Of a stretch of 64,000 nt of DNA, positions 44,945 to 55,873 are shown in pieces. The stretch's first letter is position 1, and every line of letters begins with the position of its first letter. The translations under genes and the position numbers were made by a program. The DNA comes from Acanthosepion esculentum (lineage: Eukaryota > Mollusca > Cephalopoda > Sepiida > Sepiidae): the NCBI GenBank assembly GCA_964036315.1, contig OZ038485.1, positions 102,330,841-102,394,840 of the forward strand. Direction: 5' to 3'. The notes under the pieces were generated by a model. The model did no database searches and was not told the DNA's origin. It worked only from the letters and a program-made list of their open reading frames with translations.

Positions 44945-45195
44945 GGATGTACAGAATATAATGGTTATCGTTGCAGAAAAATGGAGGCAGCGGGCAGGGT
45001 TCTAATTCTGTCAGAGATTGTTACATTCACTTCACATCTGCATGCTAGGAAAAAGCATAAATCAAGCTTTTCTTTCCCCACAGAGTAAAATAGTAGGGCA
45101 AACTGAGATCTTTAGCCTTGCCTGGCAACCAGCCTAGATGAAAACATTGAATTTAAAAACTATTGAAACAGCAACAGAAATTCACTCCATCATTT
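44945..45195 (+). repeat. SINE B, diverged
   Basis: 'agggttctaattctgtcaga' in B-box position, 'gctaggaaaaagcataaatc' and 'agccttgcctggcaaccagc' match other SINE B bodies. Confidence 0.55.
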
Positions 45196-45224
45196 TACAT
45201 GAGAACAGTTATGTCATTTTGCAG

Positions 45225-45298
45225 ACATAAAAGAAAAGGAAACTGTGGAGTGCCCTGACTGCCCATATCCTGAGAGGTCATAGTTTAAAGGTGTTTCA
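45225..45298 (+). mobile_element. LINE F terminal fragment
   Basis: 'ggaaactgtggagtgccctg' and 'actgcccatatcctgagagg' correspond to the last 60 bp of LINE F. It follows SINE B after about 30 bp. Confidence 0.55.
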
Positions 45299-46274
45299 AG
45301 AGTGAGCCTATGCCTTTGTGTTCACAAGTTTCAGATATGGAATGCGGTTGGGAAAAAAAGGGTGGGGTGGAATTTTTTATATTAGTGATGTAATAGTTTC
45401 TAAAATGCTCAAAGCCTAAATTAAGTGGATGAAGGATATTTCCTGAATATTTAATAAAAGGGATTGTTGGAATCAGGATATCTCAAATAATCATCCTGCC
45501 CTGGCTATATGAAACTCAAAGATAAAGAGTTTTAATATATGTGGATTGTTGTAAAAATGAATAATTTTTGTTTATTCTAAGACAGAAATTGAGAAATACC
45601 AATGAATATATTAGTCTAATTAATTTGTGCTTTAATAAAAATAAAAAAACTCCAAACAAGACTTGATGATGAGAAACCAGCATAAGATGAATTTTTTTTC
45701 CTGTTATGAAGTCCACCATATTTTTTCCTGGTATCATGAAGTCAGCCATATTATTGTCAAAATACATCAATTTTCCTCTATAATATAAACAAATTGTTTC
45801 AGCTGGTAAACATGGCTAAATTTCTATTTGCTGGTGAAATCAGCAAAATGAATCTGCATTTTGCTAGTGAAATCGGCAAAGAATCTCCAAAATTTTTGTC
45901 AGTCTTAGCAACAAGAAAAGTCGGCTTAATGTGTCTGCTGCTATTCTTTTATTTTTATATCTTTTTTGGCCTCCATTTAAAGAGTGATTGAGCGTTCTCT
46001 GTCCAGTTGATGAACAATCCATCATTTACAGTGAAAGTCCACTATTTTCATATCCATCTGTTATGAATATTTCCCCAACTTTGGAAACGGCTTCCATCAC
46101 TCAATGTAATTCCTCTGCCTCCTTTTTCTACTAGCTGCAAGTTTCCTAGTGAAAGTGGAAGCCAAAAATATCCATTAATTTCTCATGCAGACATTATTCT
46201 CTATTTATCTGTTTAACTTTCTATATTTTTCATTATTATTTATCATATTTTATTTCAAGACTTAAAAAGATATT
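45299..46274. other. AT-rich spacer
   Basis: Short local duplications occur at 45705-45755 ('atgaagtc.gccatatt' twice) and 45805-45880 ('gctggtgaaatc' and 'gctagtgaaatcggcaaa'). No gene recognised. Confidence 0.5.
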
Positions 46275-46276
46275 TA

Positions 46277-46794
46277 CAGTTGCGGCCAAAATGTTCAGAA
46301 CGGCATTGTTTTCGTCAGAAAAGTAGGTATAAGTTTTATCAAAGTTGTTTTATATTCTATAATTTTCACAGACAATAAATACAATATTATTTGTTATTGT
46401 CTGAGATTTTGGTATAATTTGAGAGGATAATACAAAAGTTATGGATGATTTAGTGATTTACTGCAATACCCATGGCGGCCAAAATGATCAGAGCGGTTGA
46501 AAAAATAACAAAATAATCAAAAATGACAGAGAATACTGGAATTATTTAATATTTAGTGTGAAGCTCTTTAGCTTCAATCACACTTTGACATCTTTGACTG
46601 CATGAGGAAATTAAATTTTCAATTTCTTGTTGGGTGATCTTATTCCATTCTTCCTGAAGGGCATTCCATAATTGCACAAGTAATATCGTATTTATTGTCT
46701 GTGAAAATTATAGAATATAAAACAACTTTGATAAAAACTTATACCTACTTTTCTGACAAAAACAATGCCATTCTGAACATTTTGGCCGCAACTG
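46277..46794 (-). mobile_element. Tc1-type deletion derivative, 518 bp with 106-bp inverted ends
   Basis: Flanked by TA (46275-46276 and 46795-46796). The left end 46277-46382, starting 'cagttgcggccaaaatgttc', is repeated in reverse at 46688-46794 with about one substitution pair and one single-base indel. The inside keeps only the last about 44 codons of the transposase, so the element could have moved only with help. Confidence 0.9.
46546..46680 (-). pseudogene. Tc1-like transposase C-terminus
   Basis: The minus strand reads ALQEEWNKITQQEIENLISS and ends VIEAKELHTKY-stop at 46546. The family pattern is ...L...W..IP...I..LI.SM..R..AVI...G..TKY at the very C-terminus of Tc1 transposases. The frame is uninterrupted but lacks the whole DDE domain. 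It has no start codon of its own and lies between the two terminal repeats. Confidence 0.8.
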
Positions 46795-46799
46795 TAGTT

Positions 46800-47138
46800 C
46801 CCAAACTGCATGAATTTAAATTTGCCACTAGGTCAGCATCTCAGCCCCACCCTTTCACTGTCAAAACAGTTAAATGTAGCCATCTCTTCTACTCCAATAG
46901 TTTCATGTCTTGCACTTCCCATCTGTTGAACTCCCTTCCTCTTACTTGATTCCCTGATAGTTATAATCTCCAAATATTCAAATGCAATGTCAATCAGCAT
47001 CTCCAGATGTCTTGATCTAATTCCCCATCTTTCTCTTCATTATTTCCTCTATCATGTCTCTTTACTCTTGCTCCCACTCTTTGTAACCCCTTGTATGCTA
47101 GTGGCACACCCACCTTGCTTGGGGGTGAAAAGTTTTTA
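46800..47138 (+). mobile_element. LINE E tail, plus strand
   Basis: The frame reads VPKLHEFKFATRSASQPHPF and continues to HLLNSLPLT. Further on, 'caaatgcaatgtcaatcagc' and the terminal 'caccttgcttgggggtgaaa' follow. It starts two bases after the Tc1 derivative's TA, so the transposon probably inserted into this LINE copy. Confidence 0.75.
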
Positions 47139-47239
47139 AAAAAAATAATCTTTCTTCGTTTTTTTAGTTCATTTACCTTTTATTTTTGTTGTTTTTTTTT
47201 ACATCTTGTAATAGTAGTGAAAAATAATGTGAATCCGAA

Positions 47240-47485
47240 AGAGACAGCTGAAATTTTGTGCACATATGAGGAAAGAAGGCTTGGAAAATTTGACACTCAG
47301 AGGATATATCAACGCCAAAATGGATAGAAGGCAGTGGGCAACTTATGTGACAAGCATGTATAAATGGATGGTGGAATGGGAAAGATGGTAAAAACACAGA
47401 CATTACTCAGAGCTACAAAAGATTGGAAGCTGTGGATAGTCATGATCGCCCATGTCCTGAAGGGACACAGCACATAGAAATAGTA
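47240..47485 (+). mobile_element. LINE F copy 9
   Basis: 'gagacagctgaaattttgtg', 'gaaggcttggaaaatttgac' and the end 'catgatcgcccatgtcctga' to 'agggacacagcacatagaaa'. The middle is rearranged relative to copy 4. Confidence 0.7.
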
Positions 47486-48484
47486 ATAGGTATAATGTTC
47501 TTAACCTGTTGAAATGCATAGATGAAACATTGCCATTATTAATTTTTTATTACTATTCCTTTCTTTATTTTAGTTGTTTGCTTACACATAGTAGTAGTAT
47601 TAGTAGTAAACACAATAGACTTAATTTGTTTCTTTTTTTGTTTTTTAGATAAAGCATTTAATTATTAATTTTTTTAAAAGTCAATCTTTCATTGTATTGT
47701 TAGTCAAATTGATAAAGGCATCTTGCATGTCAGACTGATTCCATCAGGTGGGATGTAATTTCAAATCTTGTCTGAAGCTGAATTCTTTTCAGTTCATGCT
47801 CCTTAGATAATAATCACTGAAATCACATCTTGAATGTTCAGATAACCCAAAATAAGATGTCTGTGAAAAATTAAGAAGAAAAATATTCATCTATAGAATA
47901 AATGCGAATGTCAGTGTGTCACTGTGTCACACTTTTTCAACTTTATTCCTAGAGGCCGTAGCCCAACATATCATACCATTTTGGAATCGGGTCGACTCTG
48001 TGAGTAAATTAAAAACATTCTGGGCCAGATCTGCACCTGCAATTCTGAAATTTTGATTTCCCAAGTTTTCATTAATGTGATCAGTGATTTTTTTTTTTTT
48101 TTTTTTTTAAATCTTGTTTGGTGCGTTAACGGTTTTTTATAACTTATAAATTTGGGAATAATCAAAATTAATTGCAAAATCCAGCAAAAGCCACCCATGA
48201 AATAAAAATAATTGTTTGTATGGAAAGTAAGAATCTACATACATCAAATTGTCTTTAAATTAAGTGGCAGCAGAAGAATTATCATTGAACTTTTAAAAGG
48301 TAAGCTTAAATATTAATGCAATACTTAAATGCAGTGATCAATTTTGAGTTCTTCTGCAGTTTATTGTTGCCTGTTGCATCTACTCCTCCTTACATAATGT
48401 GATGAAGTCCCAATCAAGAGCCTTCTGCTGGAGCTAGCTTAAATGCCACCTGATAGGGCGGCTTTTAAGCTAGTCTCTTTATAT
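47486..48484. other. Spacer, nothing recognised
   Basis: T run at about 48090-48109. At 47700-47775 'gataaaggcatcttgcatgt' and 'tttcaaatcttgtctgaa' faintly resemble a tRNA-type head. Confidence 0.4.
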
Positions 48485-48858
48485 TTCTTAGATGAGGTAT
48501 TATAACTATTTACACTGTTTGGACTGTTGCCCCCATCTTTACTGTCACATTCACAATGTTTCAACTGTTGTCCCCATCTTTACTGTCACATTCACAATGT
48601 TTCAACTGTTGTATATTCTAGCCTTCTTCAGATGATATTTGCTGGAATTTTGAACCAAATCCTTTATTTAGTGCATGGGGTTAGATTGTTCTAATTCTAC
48701 ATGCCACGTCTTTGAATATCTCAGTTTTAGTTAATTTGCCTTAATAACTCTCCAAGTTTTTTGTGCTATTTCCACTGAGACCAGAGATTGAACTTGCAAC
48801 TCTTTGGGTCTAGTCACTTTTTGGATTAATCAATCAATGCTTTTATCCATTGGTTATA
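48485..48858 (-). repeat. SINE A, diverged, with an internal 41-bp duplication
   Basis: Reverse orientation, tail at the left and head at the right ('gagattgaacttgcaactct', 'gcttttatccattggttata'). A 41-bp unit containing 'ctttactgtcacattcacaa' occurs twice in tandem at about 48531-48612. The hairpin strands survive as TCTGAAGAAGG and GTTGAAAC on the minus strand. Confidence 0.7.
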
Positions 48859-48861
48859 AGT

Positions 48862-49135
48862 GTGGAAAGTGGGTTTGGCATGTCAATTTCAGATTCTAGC
48901 TAAGACCATTGCATTCACATTCACACAAATACTCTTGGAAAGAGCTAAATCCAGCTCTTCTCCTCTGAGAGCCTAATAGCAAAGCAGACTCTCTAGGTTT
49001 AGTTGTTAACCATTCTAGGAGAAGGACAATTCAGAAATGAAAACCAGTTGAGTGTGGGGCTAGCAAATTCACCTTGCTACAGAAACCATAGCAGCAACAC
49101 CTAGTGTAGTGAGGCTGTGACCCTATGTCCTGCTC
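48862..49135 (+). repeat. SINE B, plus strand
   Basis: 'tttcagattctagctaagac' in B-box position, 'actcttggaaagagctaaat' and 'aaccattctaggagaaggac'. The tail 'gtgaggctgtgaccctatgt' is a diverged form of the LINE F-like end. Confidence 0.6.
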
Positions 49136-49845
49136 GGAGTTAACAGGGTTAAGATAAAGTTACAAGGCTATTAAATACGCTATTGCTACAAGGTTTAAGC
49201 AAATGATACATAAAATGACCAAAATTGAATAATGGTAAAGAAAAATACATTCAATATGTCTGTGAATCACCAAGTTAAATTTCCTGATAATCATGACAAA
49301 ATATACAAAGTTAAACGTTCTTGATTTTAGAATTTGTTATGAAATGACCTAATCCTTTTGTCCTTATTGAAAGGAAAAAAAAAACATTATTGGCTTTTGG
49401 TGTTTTTATTAATATATCTGTTAAAATAACATATTTGTTGTGCTTAAATGGAGATCAAGAAAGCAAAAATTACCAACAAATACATTTATATAGTGTATGC
49501 TTGGTTGGGATGTTTGTAGAAGAGAAAACAGCTTACCTCCTGGTGTTCCTATGTGTCTTGTGTGCAAGATACTTGAAAGAAAACAAGGCCAATCCAAAAT
49601 GTATAATTCAAGAACAACCTAATCTTGTAGCTCAGAGATTTTGTGCAACAAATTTGTGGCTTATGCAAATTTCTGAGCCTCAGCCACTTAATAAAATGAA
49701 CATGAGTGAGAGAACATGGGAGGTGCAGTAGAAGCCGTTAAGTCTGGTGGCTGTGCTTTGTTTGTGGAGTTTCACGATCATCTCACCAGTTGTGATTGTA
49801 AAAAGACAGGGTTCAAATGGTACTCCAAACAGACATACCTCTTTG
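49136..49845. other. Spacer, no gene recognised
   Basis: The open frame 49390-49731 (113 codons) has no motif or codon bias I can defend. Confidence 0.4.
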
Positions 49846-49849
49846 CCAC

Positions 49850-50242
49850 AATTTTCAAACCATGACACTCATGTTTGAATCTCAACAGGGTTGATTTTTC
49901 AAGATGGTGTCTTGATAATATCAGGCTGGGGAGGTAATCTCAGCATCCAGTGCCATTGGCAAGTGCCTGAAATCCCTATCACGGATTGATGGAAGCCTTG
50001 TGAGTAAAATTGGGTAGACAGAACTGTTCAGAAGTTAGCTTAAAGTCACAGGTCATTGTGACCAAGGATTTGAGTGTACTTGCTTTCAATCTGGTGATCA
50101 CGCCAGATTATGCACTCTCTCTCAGCACTCAGAAGATCGACTCAGCATAGTTGCAGTATAAACCACAGGTGTTGAACAAACACAAATGTACTTGGGCAAG
50201 CATTTGCAACAGGGATTAACTAGTCACCTTAAAAGGTAGGCT
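49850..50242 (+). repeat. SINE C, plus strand
   Basis: Starts near 'actcatgtttgaatctcaac' (B-box region), continues 'ttggcaagtgcctgaaatcc' and 'aaaattgggtagacagaact', and ends near 'ataaaccacaggtgttgaac'. Confidence 0.7.
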
Positions 50243-50282
50243 TACTCTGAAATAAGCAACCAACCTCTCTCCCCTTTCTCTA

Positions 50283-50287
<5 letters not shown>

Positions 50288-50334
<47 letters not shown>

Positions 50335-50524
50335 ATAAACAGTCGCTCCTAAAAGGAATAGACAACAAAAAGTGCTCAATACAAAATTCAAAGTCGAATA
50401 TGTAGTGCTAAGATATTTAAGAAAGGGCTAAAATGCCAGCCTACCTTACAACCCAGGTTTCAACTGCAAGGTCTCTTAAGGGAAGGTGGAAGGCTGGCAT
50501 ATATATATATATATATATATATAA
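50288..50524. repeat. Two (TA)n tracts bracketing a short unit
   Basis: TA runs at about 50288-50327 and 50499-50524 surround about 170 bp. In it 'gccagcctaccttacaaccc' and 'ggaaggtggaaggctggc' are partly complementary. Confidence 0.7.
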
Positions 50525-51140
50525 AATGATGCCAATACTGAGTTATGACAGTCTATTTCATGCTTGAATAAAAGGCTATGGATGTTGGCTCAACTATTTA
50601 TGCTGGTCAATGGGGCATTATTAGTAGTAAGGTTGGGTATTTCCTTTTTATTGTGTTTGTGTGTGCCATTGATTATTCACAAAGAACTGTACCGAATAAC
50701 AGAAACCACATCACTTGAGGACTACCAACAGCAGCAACAACTAAAATAGGTTGCACATATAACTCGAAGAGAAAATGACAAATCAAGATGTTAGCGTTCT
50801 ACACTACTTCAAATAAAAGGTTAAGAAGGAAACCCCCATCAATACGAGAAAGAGCAATAACAGCTAGTGGACTTAAGAAACATGTTTTCCTGAAAGATAT
50901 TTTTAAGATAAAGATTTTATAAGTTTCAACTGAAAGGTATATTAGCTGCTTGGTCAATGAATATCAAATGTTTCTTTATAAGGAAACTGTTAATTTTACC
51001 ATTACCAATCCTGAAAGAACTTGGCGTATTAAAGAAGAAGAATTCACTAATTTCAGTTGAGTTTAATATTTGGTCTCATGGGAGAGAAAAAGATGAGTTG
51101 TGCAAATTTTATCAGTGAGAAATGCCTCTTCCTCATCTTC
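50525..51140. other. Spacer, nothing recognised
   Basis: No repeat family or coding frame supported. Confidence 0.45.
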
Positions 51141-51144
51141 AAGT

Positions 51145-51184
51145 GCTATATCCTTCCAGGATTTAGGTGATCATGGTTTTCCAC

Positions 51185-51222
<38 letters not shown>

Positions 51223-51432
51223 GTGAATTCTGCAAGTCCTTTGCTGATTGAGAGAAAGATAATGGAATGGTTTCCCATTGCCTTCTCCATAGTTTTGAAT
51301 TCAGAATTGTCTTTCTACTAGACTGGTTGCAAACAAAGGCTAGAAGGCCTAGTTGGCTCTGTTATTAAAACCATAACAGTTTTACAAGAGAAGCGATACA
51401 CTAGTGTCTTTCCTAAGGAATAACCAAGGCGA
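51145..51432 (-). repeat. SINE B with LINE F-like tail, minus strand
   Basis: Plus-strand text starts with the reversed tail 'tccttccaggatttaggtga', then a run of about 27 T (51188-51216) and the reversed SINE B body ('ctactagactggttgcaaac'). In sense orientation the LINE F-like end is at the 3' side of SINE B. Confidence 0.6.
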
Positions 51433-51499
51433 CTGAGCAGAACCCACCTATCTAGAATGTCCAAATTTACTGAGAACAGCCAACACCCAACCCTGGAGG

Positions 51500-51985
51500 C
51501 CGTCCTGGGTAAGCCGATAAACCATGTCCAACAGCAAGGCATCTGATCAAGATGTTTTGAGGAGCATGGAAGCACCTCTTAATTGCTGGTGTTCCCAGGT
51601 TCACCCTGACCCGGGGTGGTAACACCTGTTAGGGTCCCAGCTATGGGCCAATAGTTAACCCCGAAACTGTCAAAACATTATGAAGTGTAAAAACAGGTTT
51701 TAATACCAGAAATGCTTTGTGAAAAAAAAAAAAAAAATTATTTCCAGCAATAAATTTCTGAAGAAAAAAAAACTATTACCAGCTATACATTTTTGAGGAA
51801 AAAAAATATTACCAGCTGTTTTATGAAATAAATTATTACCAGCAACACATTTTTGAAAAAAAAAAAAAAACTATTACCAGAAATATATTTTTTGACAAAA
51901 CAAAATATTACTATCAATGAAAATTTTGTCGGCATTAAATAACCTATTGGGGTTGATATGCTGTAAACCAAACCAAACCAACCCT
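51500..51985 (+). repeat. Repeat D, full copy
   Basis: Same order as at 39.95 kb: 'gtcctgggtaagccgataaa', 'ttttgaggagcatggaagca', minisatellite units on 'ttaccagc', and end 'ggggttgatatgctgtaaac'. Confidence 0.8.
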
Positions 51986-52091
51986 GGAGGAGATAAGGTT
52001 ACTATACCAATATCTCCGCACATCCTAGTAGCCAAAGTTATCACGCCTGTACATTCCTCTTCACTGAATTAGTCAAGGTTATTGAGCAAGT

Positions 52092-52315
52092 TGAAAGGCA
52101 ATTTAATGTACCATTTCTTAGGAAAACAAAATAGCAGTGAGTGAAGCATTCAAGTTGCAGAATTAACAGCCAAGAATAATCTTCACACTTTCTGTGGATG
52201 ATTTGATCTTTAACAGACAATTTAATGTACCATTTCTTAGGAAAACAAGCAAAGTCACAGTGAGTACATCATTTGAGTTCTAGAATTACAGCCACGAATA
52301 GTCACCATTTACTCT
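52092..52315 (+). repeat. Two tandem diverged units of about 117 bp
   Basis: 'aatttaatgtaccatttctt' occurs at about 52100 and again at about 52217. It is followed in both by 'aggaaaacaa' and a 'gtgag..catt.gagtt..agaatta.cagcca.gaata' pattern. Confidence 0.75.
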
Positions 52316-52619
52316 GTTTTGTTCTCTTGATACGACTTTGGATATTTCCTCTAAGGACTACTGTCACACTTCCAAAGATCTAAATATCTGTTATAGTGGT
52401 AATGATAACACCCTCTCCTGAAGTCAACAGCCAGCATCATTGCTATCAGATTTTCTGCTTGTCATGTGAATAGAAAGGCATAGACTAAAGCACTAATGTT
52501 ATTGTTTGACTTATTTCTGCACACCAAATATTGATACTTGCAGTTATTTACTAACTCTAGCTCAGTTAGGCACAAGGCTATACAAATGGAATATCCAATA
52601 AGAATCTTTGCAAGACAAG

Positions 52620-53445
52620 CTTGTTAATTATCACTAGCAGTTTTCATGAAGATTTTACAGTTTTCCTATTTGAATTTTCTGATGTATCATAATTTTTAAT
52701 GACAAAATAAGCTCATTGGGTTCCGTGACTATAAAATATCTGTAGAAATTCCCCTATCGCATCATGAAATATTTGAGCTAAATGAACTCTAACAAAATAT
52801 TACAATAACAATCATAAGTATGAATGCTGGTCATTATTTGAAGAAGTAAGAGGGTACAAATGAAAGAATTCAAAGTGTACAAGTTTCTTTCATTCTTTGC
52901 TCCTTTCATTTTTCTTTTTTCATTTCTTTTTCCTTCCTGTCTTTCTGTCCTTGCGAGTCTCTATTAGCCTTTCTTTTAGTCTGTCTTCCATTCTCTGTTT
53001 GTAGTTCTTTGTTTCTTTTTTCTCTGTTAGTATTTCTTCATTTCTTAGTATTTCTTTCTCTATTAGTCTTTCTTTGTTTCTTTCTGTTTTCTTTCTCTAT
53101 TAGTCTTTCTTAGTATTTCTTTTTTCCTTTCTTTCTTTCTTTCTTTGACTAATAATCTCGAAGATGCACATTCTCACTTAGAGGTAGTAAACCAAGCCTC
53201 TGCTAAAATAACTATAAATGAAAATTTCACTGTTTTCCAATTTGATTTTCTGATGAATCATAACTTATAATGGAATAAGCTCATTGTGAGTTCCCTGATT
53301 ATAAAATACCTGTAGAAATTCCCCTATTGCATCATTAAATATTTGAGCTTAACAATTTTAACAAAAATTGCAATAACAATCATAAGTATGTATGCCATTT
53401 AAAGAATTAAGGTACAGATGAAAAGATTTAAAATTCCAGTTTTCC
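52620..53445 (+). repeat. Local direct duplication of about 240 bp around CT-rich DNA
   Basis: The stretch 52650-52870 ('cccctatcgcatcatgaaat') recurs, diverged, at 53225-53430 ('cccctattgcatcattaaat'). Shared landmarks are 'aataagctcattg', 'tgtagaaattcccctat' and 'acaataacaatcataagtat'. Between them, 52890-53150 is a CTTT-rich tract. Confidence 0.8.
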
Positions 53446-53738
53446 CAATTCACTGAAGCAGATGTTTAGCACATAACCATTATCACCTCCTCCATTTTCT
53501 CTCTCTTTCATTTTTTTTTCTTTCAGTGAAACCAATAGTCCATTACTGATGAGGTATTTGCAGGGCATAATGTACGTGCTAACTAAATAAGTAGGGAGCA
53601 AGTAGAATTAAAATACGATGCTACAGTAAAAAAATTATTACCCTCTATTCAAATACAGCTGGCACCCCAAATTAATCATGGTGGATATTTTCCGAGCTCA
53701 TGCCTGACACTGTGCATACATTAAAATTATATATGCAT

Positions 53739-53739
<1 letters not shown>

Positions 53740-53776
<37 letters not shown>
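53740..53776. repeat. Poly-T tract
   Basis: About 36 consecutive T. The open frames crossing it on both strands are artefacts. Confidence 0.97.
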
Positions 53777-53777
<1 letters not shown>

Positions 53778-53861
53778 ATGTGTTGGCACCTCAACTCTAG
53801 TAACTTTCTCATAGATGTGATGCGGCCGCCCTCTTTCTTTTTTACAGATATCATGGCAACT

Positions 53862-54079
53862 GCTCTGATGTGCTATTTTCTCTGGTGTCCCAACTGCATG
53901 AATTTAAATGTGCTACAAGGTTAGCATCTAGGTTCCACCCTTTTACTGTTGAAATATTTAAATGTAACTGCCACTTCTACTCAAACAGCTGCTTCTCTCA
54001 CACTTCCCGACAGCTGAACTCCCTTCCTCTTACTTGCTTCCCTGATAACTATAATCATCAAAAATGTATATACAATGTC

Positions 54080-54110
<31 letters not shown>

Positions 54111-54247
54111 TTCTGATGCCTTGATCCCCATTCTTCTTTTTATCCTCAATCACCCCATATACCCAGTCTTTTCTCTTATCTACATTCTCTGTAACCCCTT
54201 GTGTACTAATAGGACTCTTGCCTTGCTTGGGGTGAAATTCTTATATA
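53862..54247 (+). mobile_element. LINE E, best-preserved coding tail and 3' end
   Basis: The plus frame 53870-54124 reads LHEFKCATRLASRFHPFTVE, later YSNSCFSHTSRQLNSLPLTC, and ends NVNHHHHHHHHHLLMP-stop. The His run comes from an expanded ATC microsatellite (54080-54112) inside the last codons. LINE reverse transcriptases of the jockey/CR1 type end in ...R.S.LWNSLP..........FK..VN..L. The 3' noncoding end 'cttgccttgcttggggtgaa' defines the terminus for other copies. Confidence 0.8.
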
Positions 54248-54284
54248 TATAATAGCTGGCCACTTGTATTCGAGGATACCCATT

Positions 54285-54735
54285 TACTAAGGCAGCTAGC
54301 CAATCCCTATTGCAGACGCTCACTCAGGCACATTTGTGTTTGCTCAACACCCACAGAGCCCACCTGTGGTTTATATTGTAACTTTGCTGAGCAGTCCCAG
54401 TTTCTGGGAGAGAGCATGTTATCTAGCGTGATCAACAATTTGAACAAGACCAACATGCGCAAGCCCTCGGCCACGATGACTTCTGGTTTTGTGCTAGCAC
54501 AGCTATCGACGACCCTCAAGAGTTCTGTCTACCCAATTTCACTCTCAAGGCATGGGTCAACCTGTGGTATGGTTTTTCAGGCATTTTCCAAAAATGCTGC
54601 ATGTTGGGATTGACCTCTCGATCGGTTCCAGTGGCGTCAGGAAGTCTCCTTCCTGACAAATCGACAATGGTGAGATTCAAACCCAGGCCTCATGGTCAGA
54701 AAGTGAACATTCTAACCACTCGGCCACATGCCCTA
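54285..54735 (-). repeat. SINE C, minus strand, full length
   Basis: Head at the right: 'aacattctaaccactcggcc' (reversed A box) and 'gagattcaaacccaggcctc' (reversed B box). The body runs left through 'agttctgtctacccaatttc' to 'tgtttgctcaacacccacag'. It is the longest SINE C in the window. Confidence 0.85.
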
Positions 54736-54757
54736 TATATATATATATATATATACT
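54733..54757. repeat. (TA)n microsatellite
   Basis: About 12 TA units next to the SINE C head. Confidence 0.95.
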
Positions 54758-55017
54758 TACATTCATACTTATGTTAAAGTTTAATTTATAGATTATTCAA
54801 ATTAAGAGATAATCAACAAATATAATATTAAAAAAGAAAAACAACAAAAATAAAAGTTCATTGACTGATAAAAGATACATTCTTAGATATTTTAGGAACC
54901 TTAACATGTGATTTTTTTTTAATTCTAAAGTTATGAACTTGATGTTTTCACTTAAATTAAGTATTTTACTGTTTTTCTTTGGCATGAGTTGTCTTACACT
55001 TTAAGTCAATGAAATTA

Positions 55018-55110
55018 AACATATTTTGTTGTTCAGTCTTTTCAACATTGTACCATTCAGCCTTCTTCAGGTGTCCGTCTTCATACTTGGTAATATTATA
55101 CTCAGCTTCA
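55018..55110 (-). repeat. Old SINE A-like fragment
   Basis: 'cttttcaacattgtaccatt' and 'cagccttcttcaggtgtccg' correspond to the reversed hairpin region of SINE A. The rest is not recognisable. Confidence 0.45.
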
Positions 55111-55112
55111 AA

Positions 55113-55490
55113 TTAGATCTTTTTCTGATTCACGCTACATGTCAAAACTAAAAAAAAGTTGTTCTCTGTGCAAGGGCTCTGAGCATCACATGCTGCCCAC
55201 AAAACAAATCCCCTTAAAGAAAAATATAAAACACAACATAAAAGAATCCAATCACAAACTTTACTCCCAAAGAAAAAACATGAAAAAAAGGTAAGTCTGG
55301 GACTCACCATATTTGCTTTAAGAAAGTTGCTCATAAATGACCAAGTCTGATTTGTGGCAGACTGAGCTTCACTAATCCACTCCAGACCTCTCTTCATATC
55401 ACCACTATGACCGTGTTCAACTAACCCAACAAATACATCAACTCCAGACCATACCAACTCTACTCTTCCTTCAAAGTTGCCACACGTCAC
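55113..55490 (-). other. Unrecognised coding-like frame with a splice-donor-like site
   Basis: The minus strand is open for 125 codons. The first about 60 residues look protein-like (GNFEGRVELVWSGVDVFVGL, later GDMKRGLEWISEAQS). They are followed by ATG|GTGAGT, a fair splice donor, at about 55312. After that the frame is hydrophobic and T-rich in codons, as an intron might be. There is no clear acceptor upstream: an in-frame TAA lies just before. It may be a real exon fragment, or part of an unrecognised repeat. Confidence 0.25.
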
Positions 55491-55639
55491 TTACACTTAG
55501 GAACATTTCACTCACATCCACTATATCTTGGCAATACAAGAGAATTTTATATTTAAAATTCTTGTCTTTTCCTTTCACCTCACTGGGATACTGTTGCTTA
55601 GTTTTTTTGTGCTACCATACATGTGTTTATAACAGTAAC

Positions 55640-55873
55640 ATTTTTGAAATTTTGAACAGGACACTTTATTCAATCCATGGGAGTAGAATGTTCTCATTCT
55701 TATAACTCATATCAGTTTGGGTTGCTTGCCTGTTTCTTTCATTGAGCATGAGCATGTGACTCTTCATAACTCCTAAACACAGGAATTGAACTCTCAACTG
55801 CCAGGGAATTTGAGATGTTCCAACCAATGTTTTAATCCACTAGGCCATGTATCTCTTGAAATATTTGAGCCTG
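55640..55873 (-). repeat. SINE A, old subfamily, 5' half
   Basis: Reversed head at the right: 'gttttaatccactaggccat' and 'ggaattgaactctcaactgc'. The body has 'gaacaggacactttattcaa' and 'tgggagtagaatgttctcat', matching the 60.55-kb copy. Confidence 0.65.

Noticed and set aside
49390..49731. 113-codon plus frame
   Set aside because: Hydrophobic start and a plausible look, but no domain, no promoter or splice support, and an expected length by chance for 64 kb of six frames.
53672..53924. Frames through a long poly-T/poly-A
   Set aside because: The homopolymer creates the open frame (Phe or Lys run).
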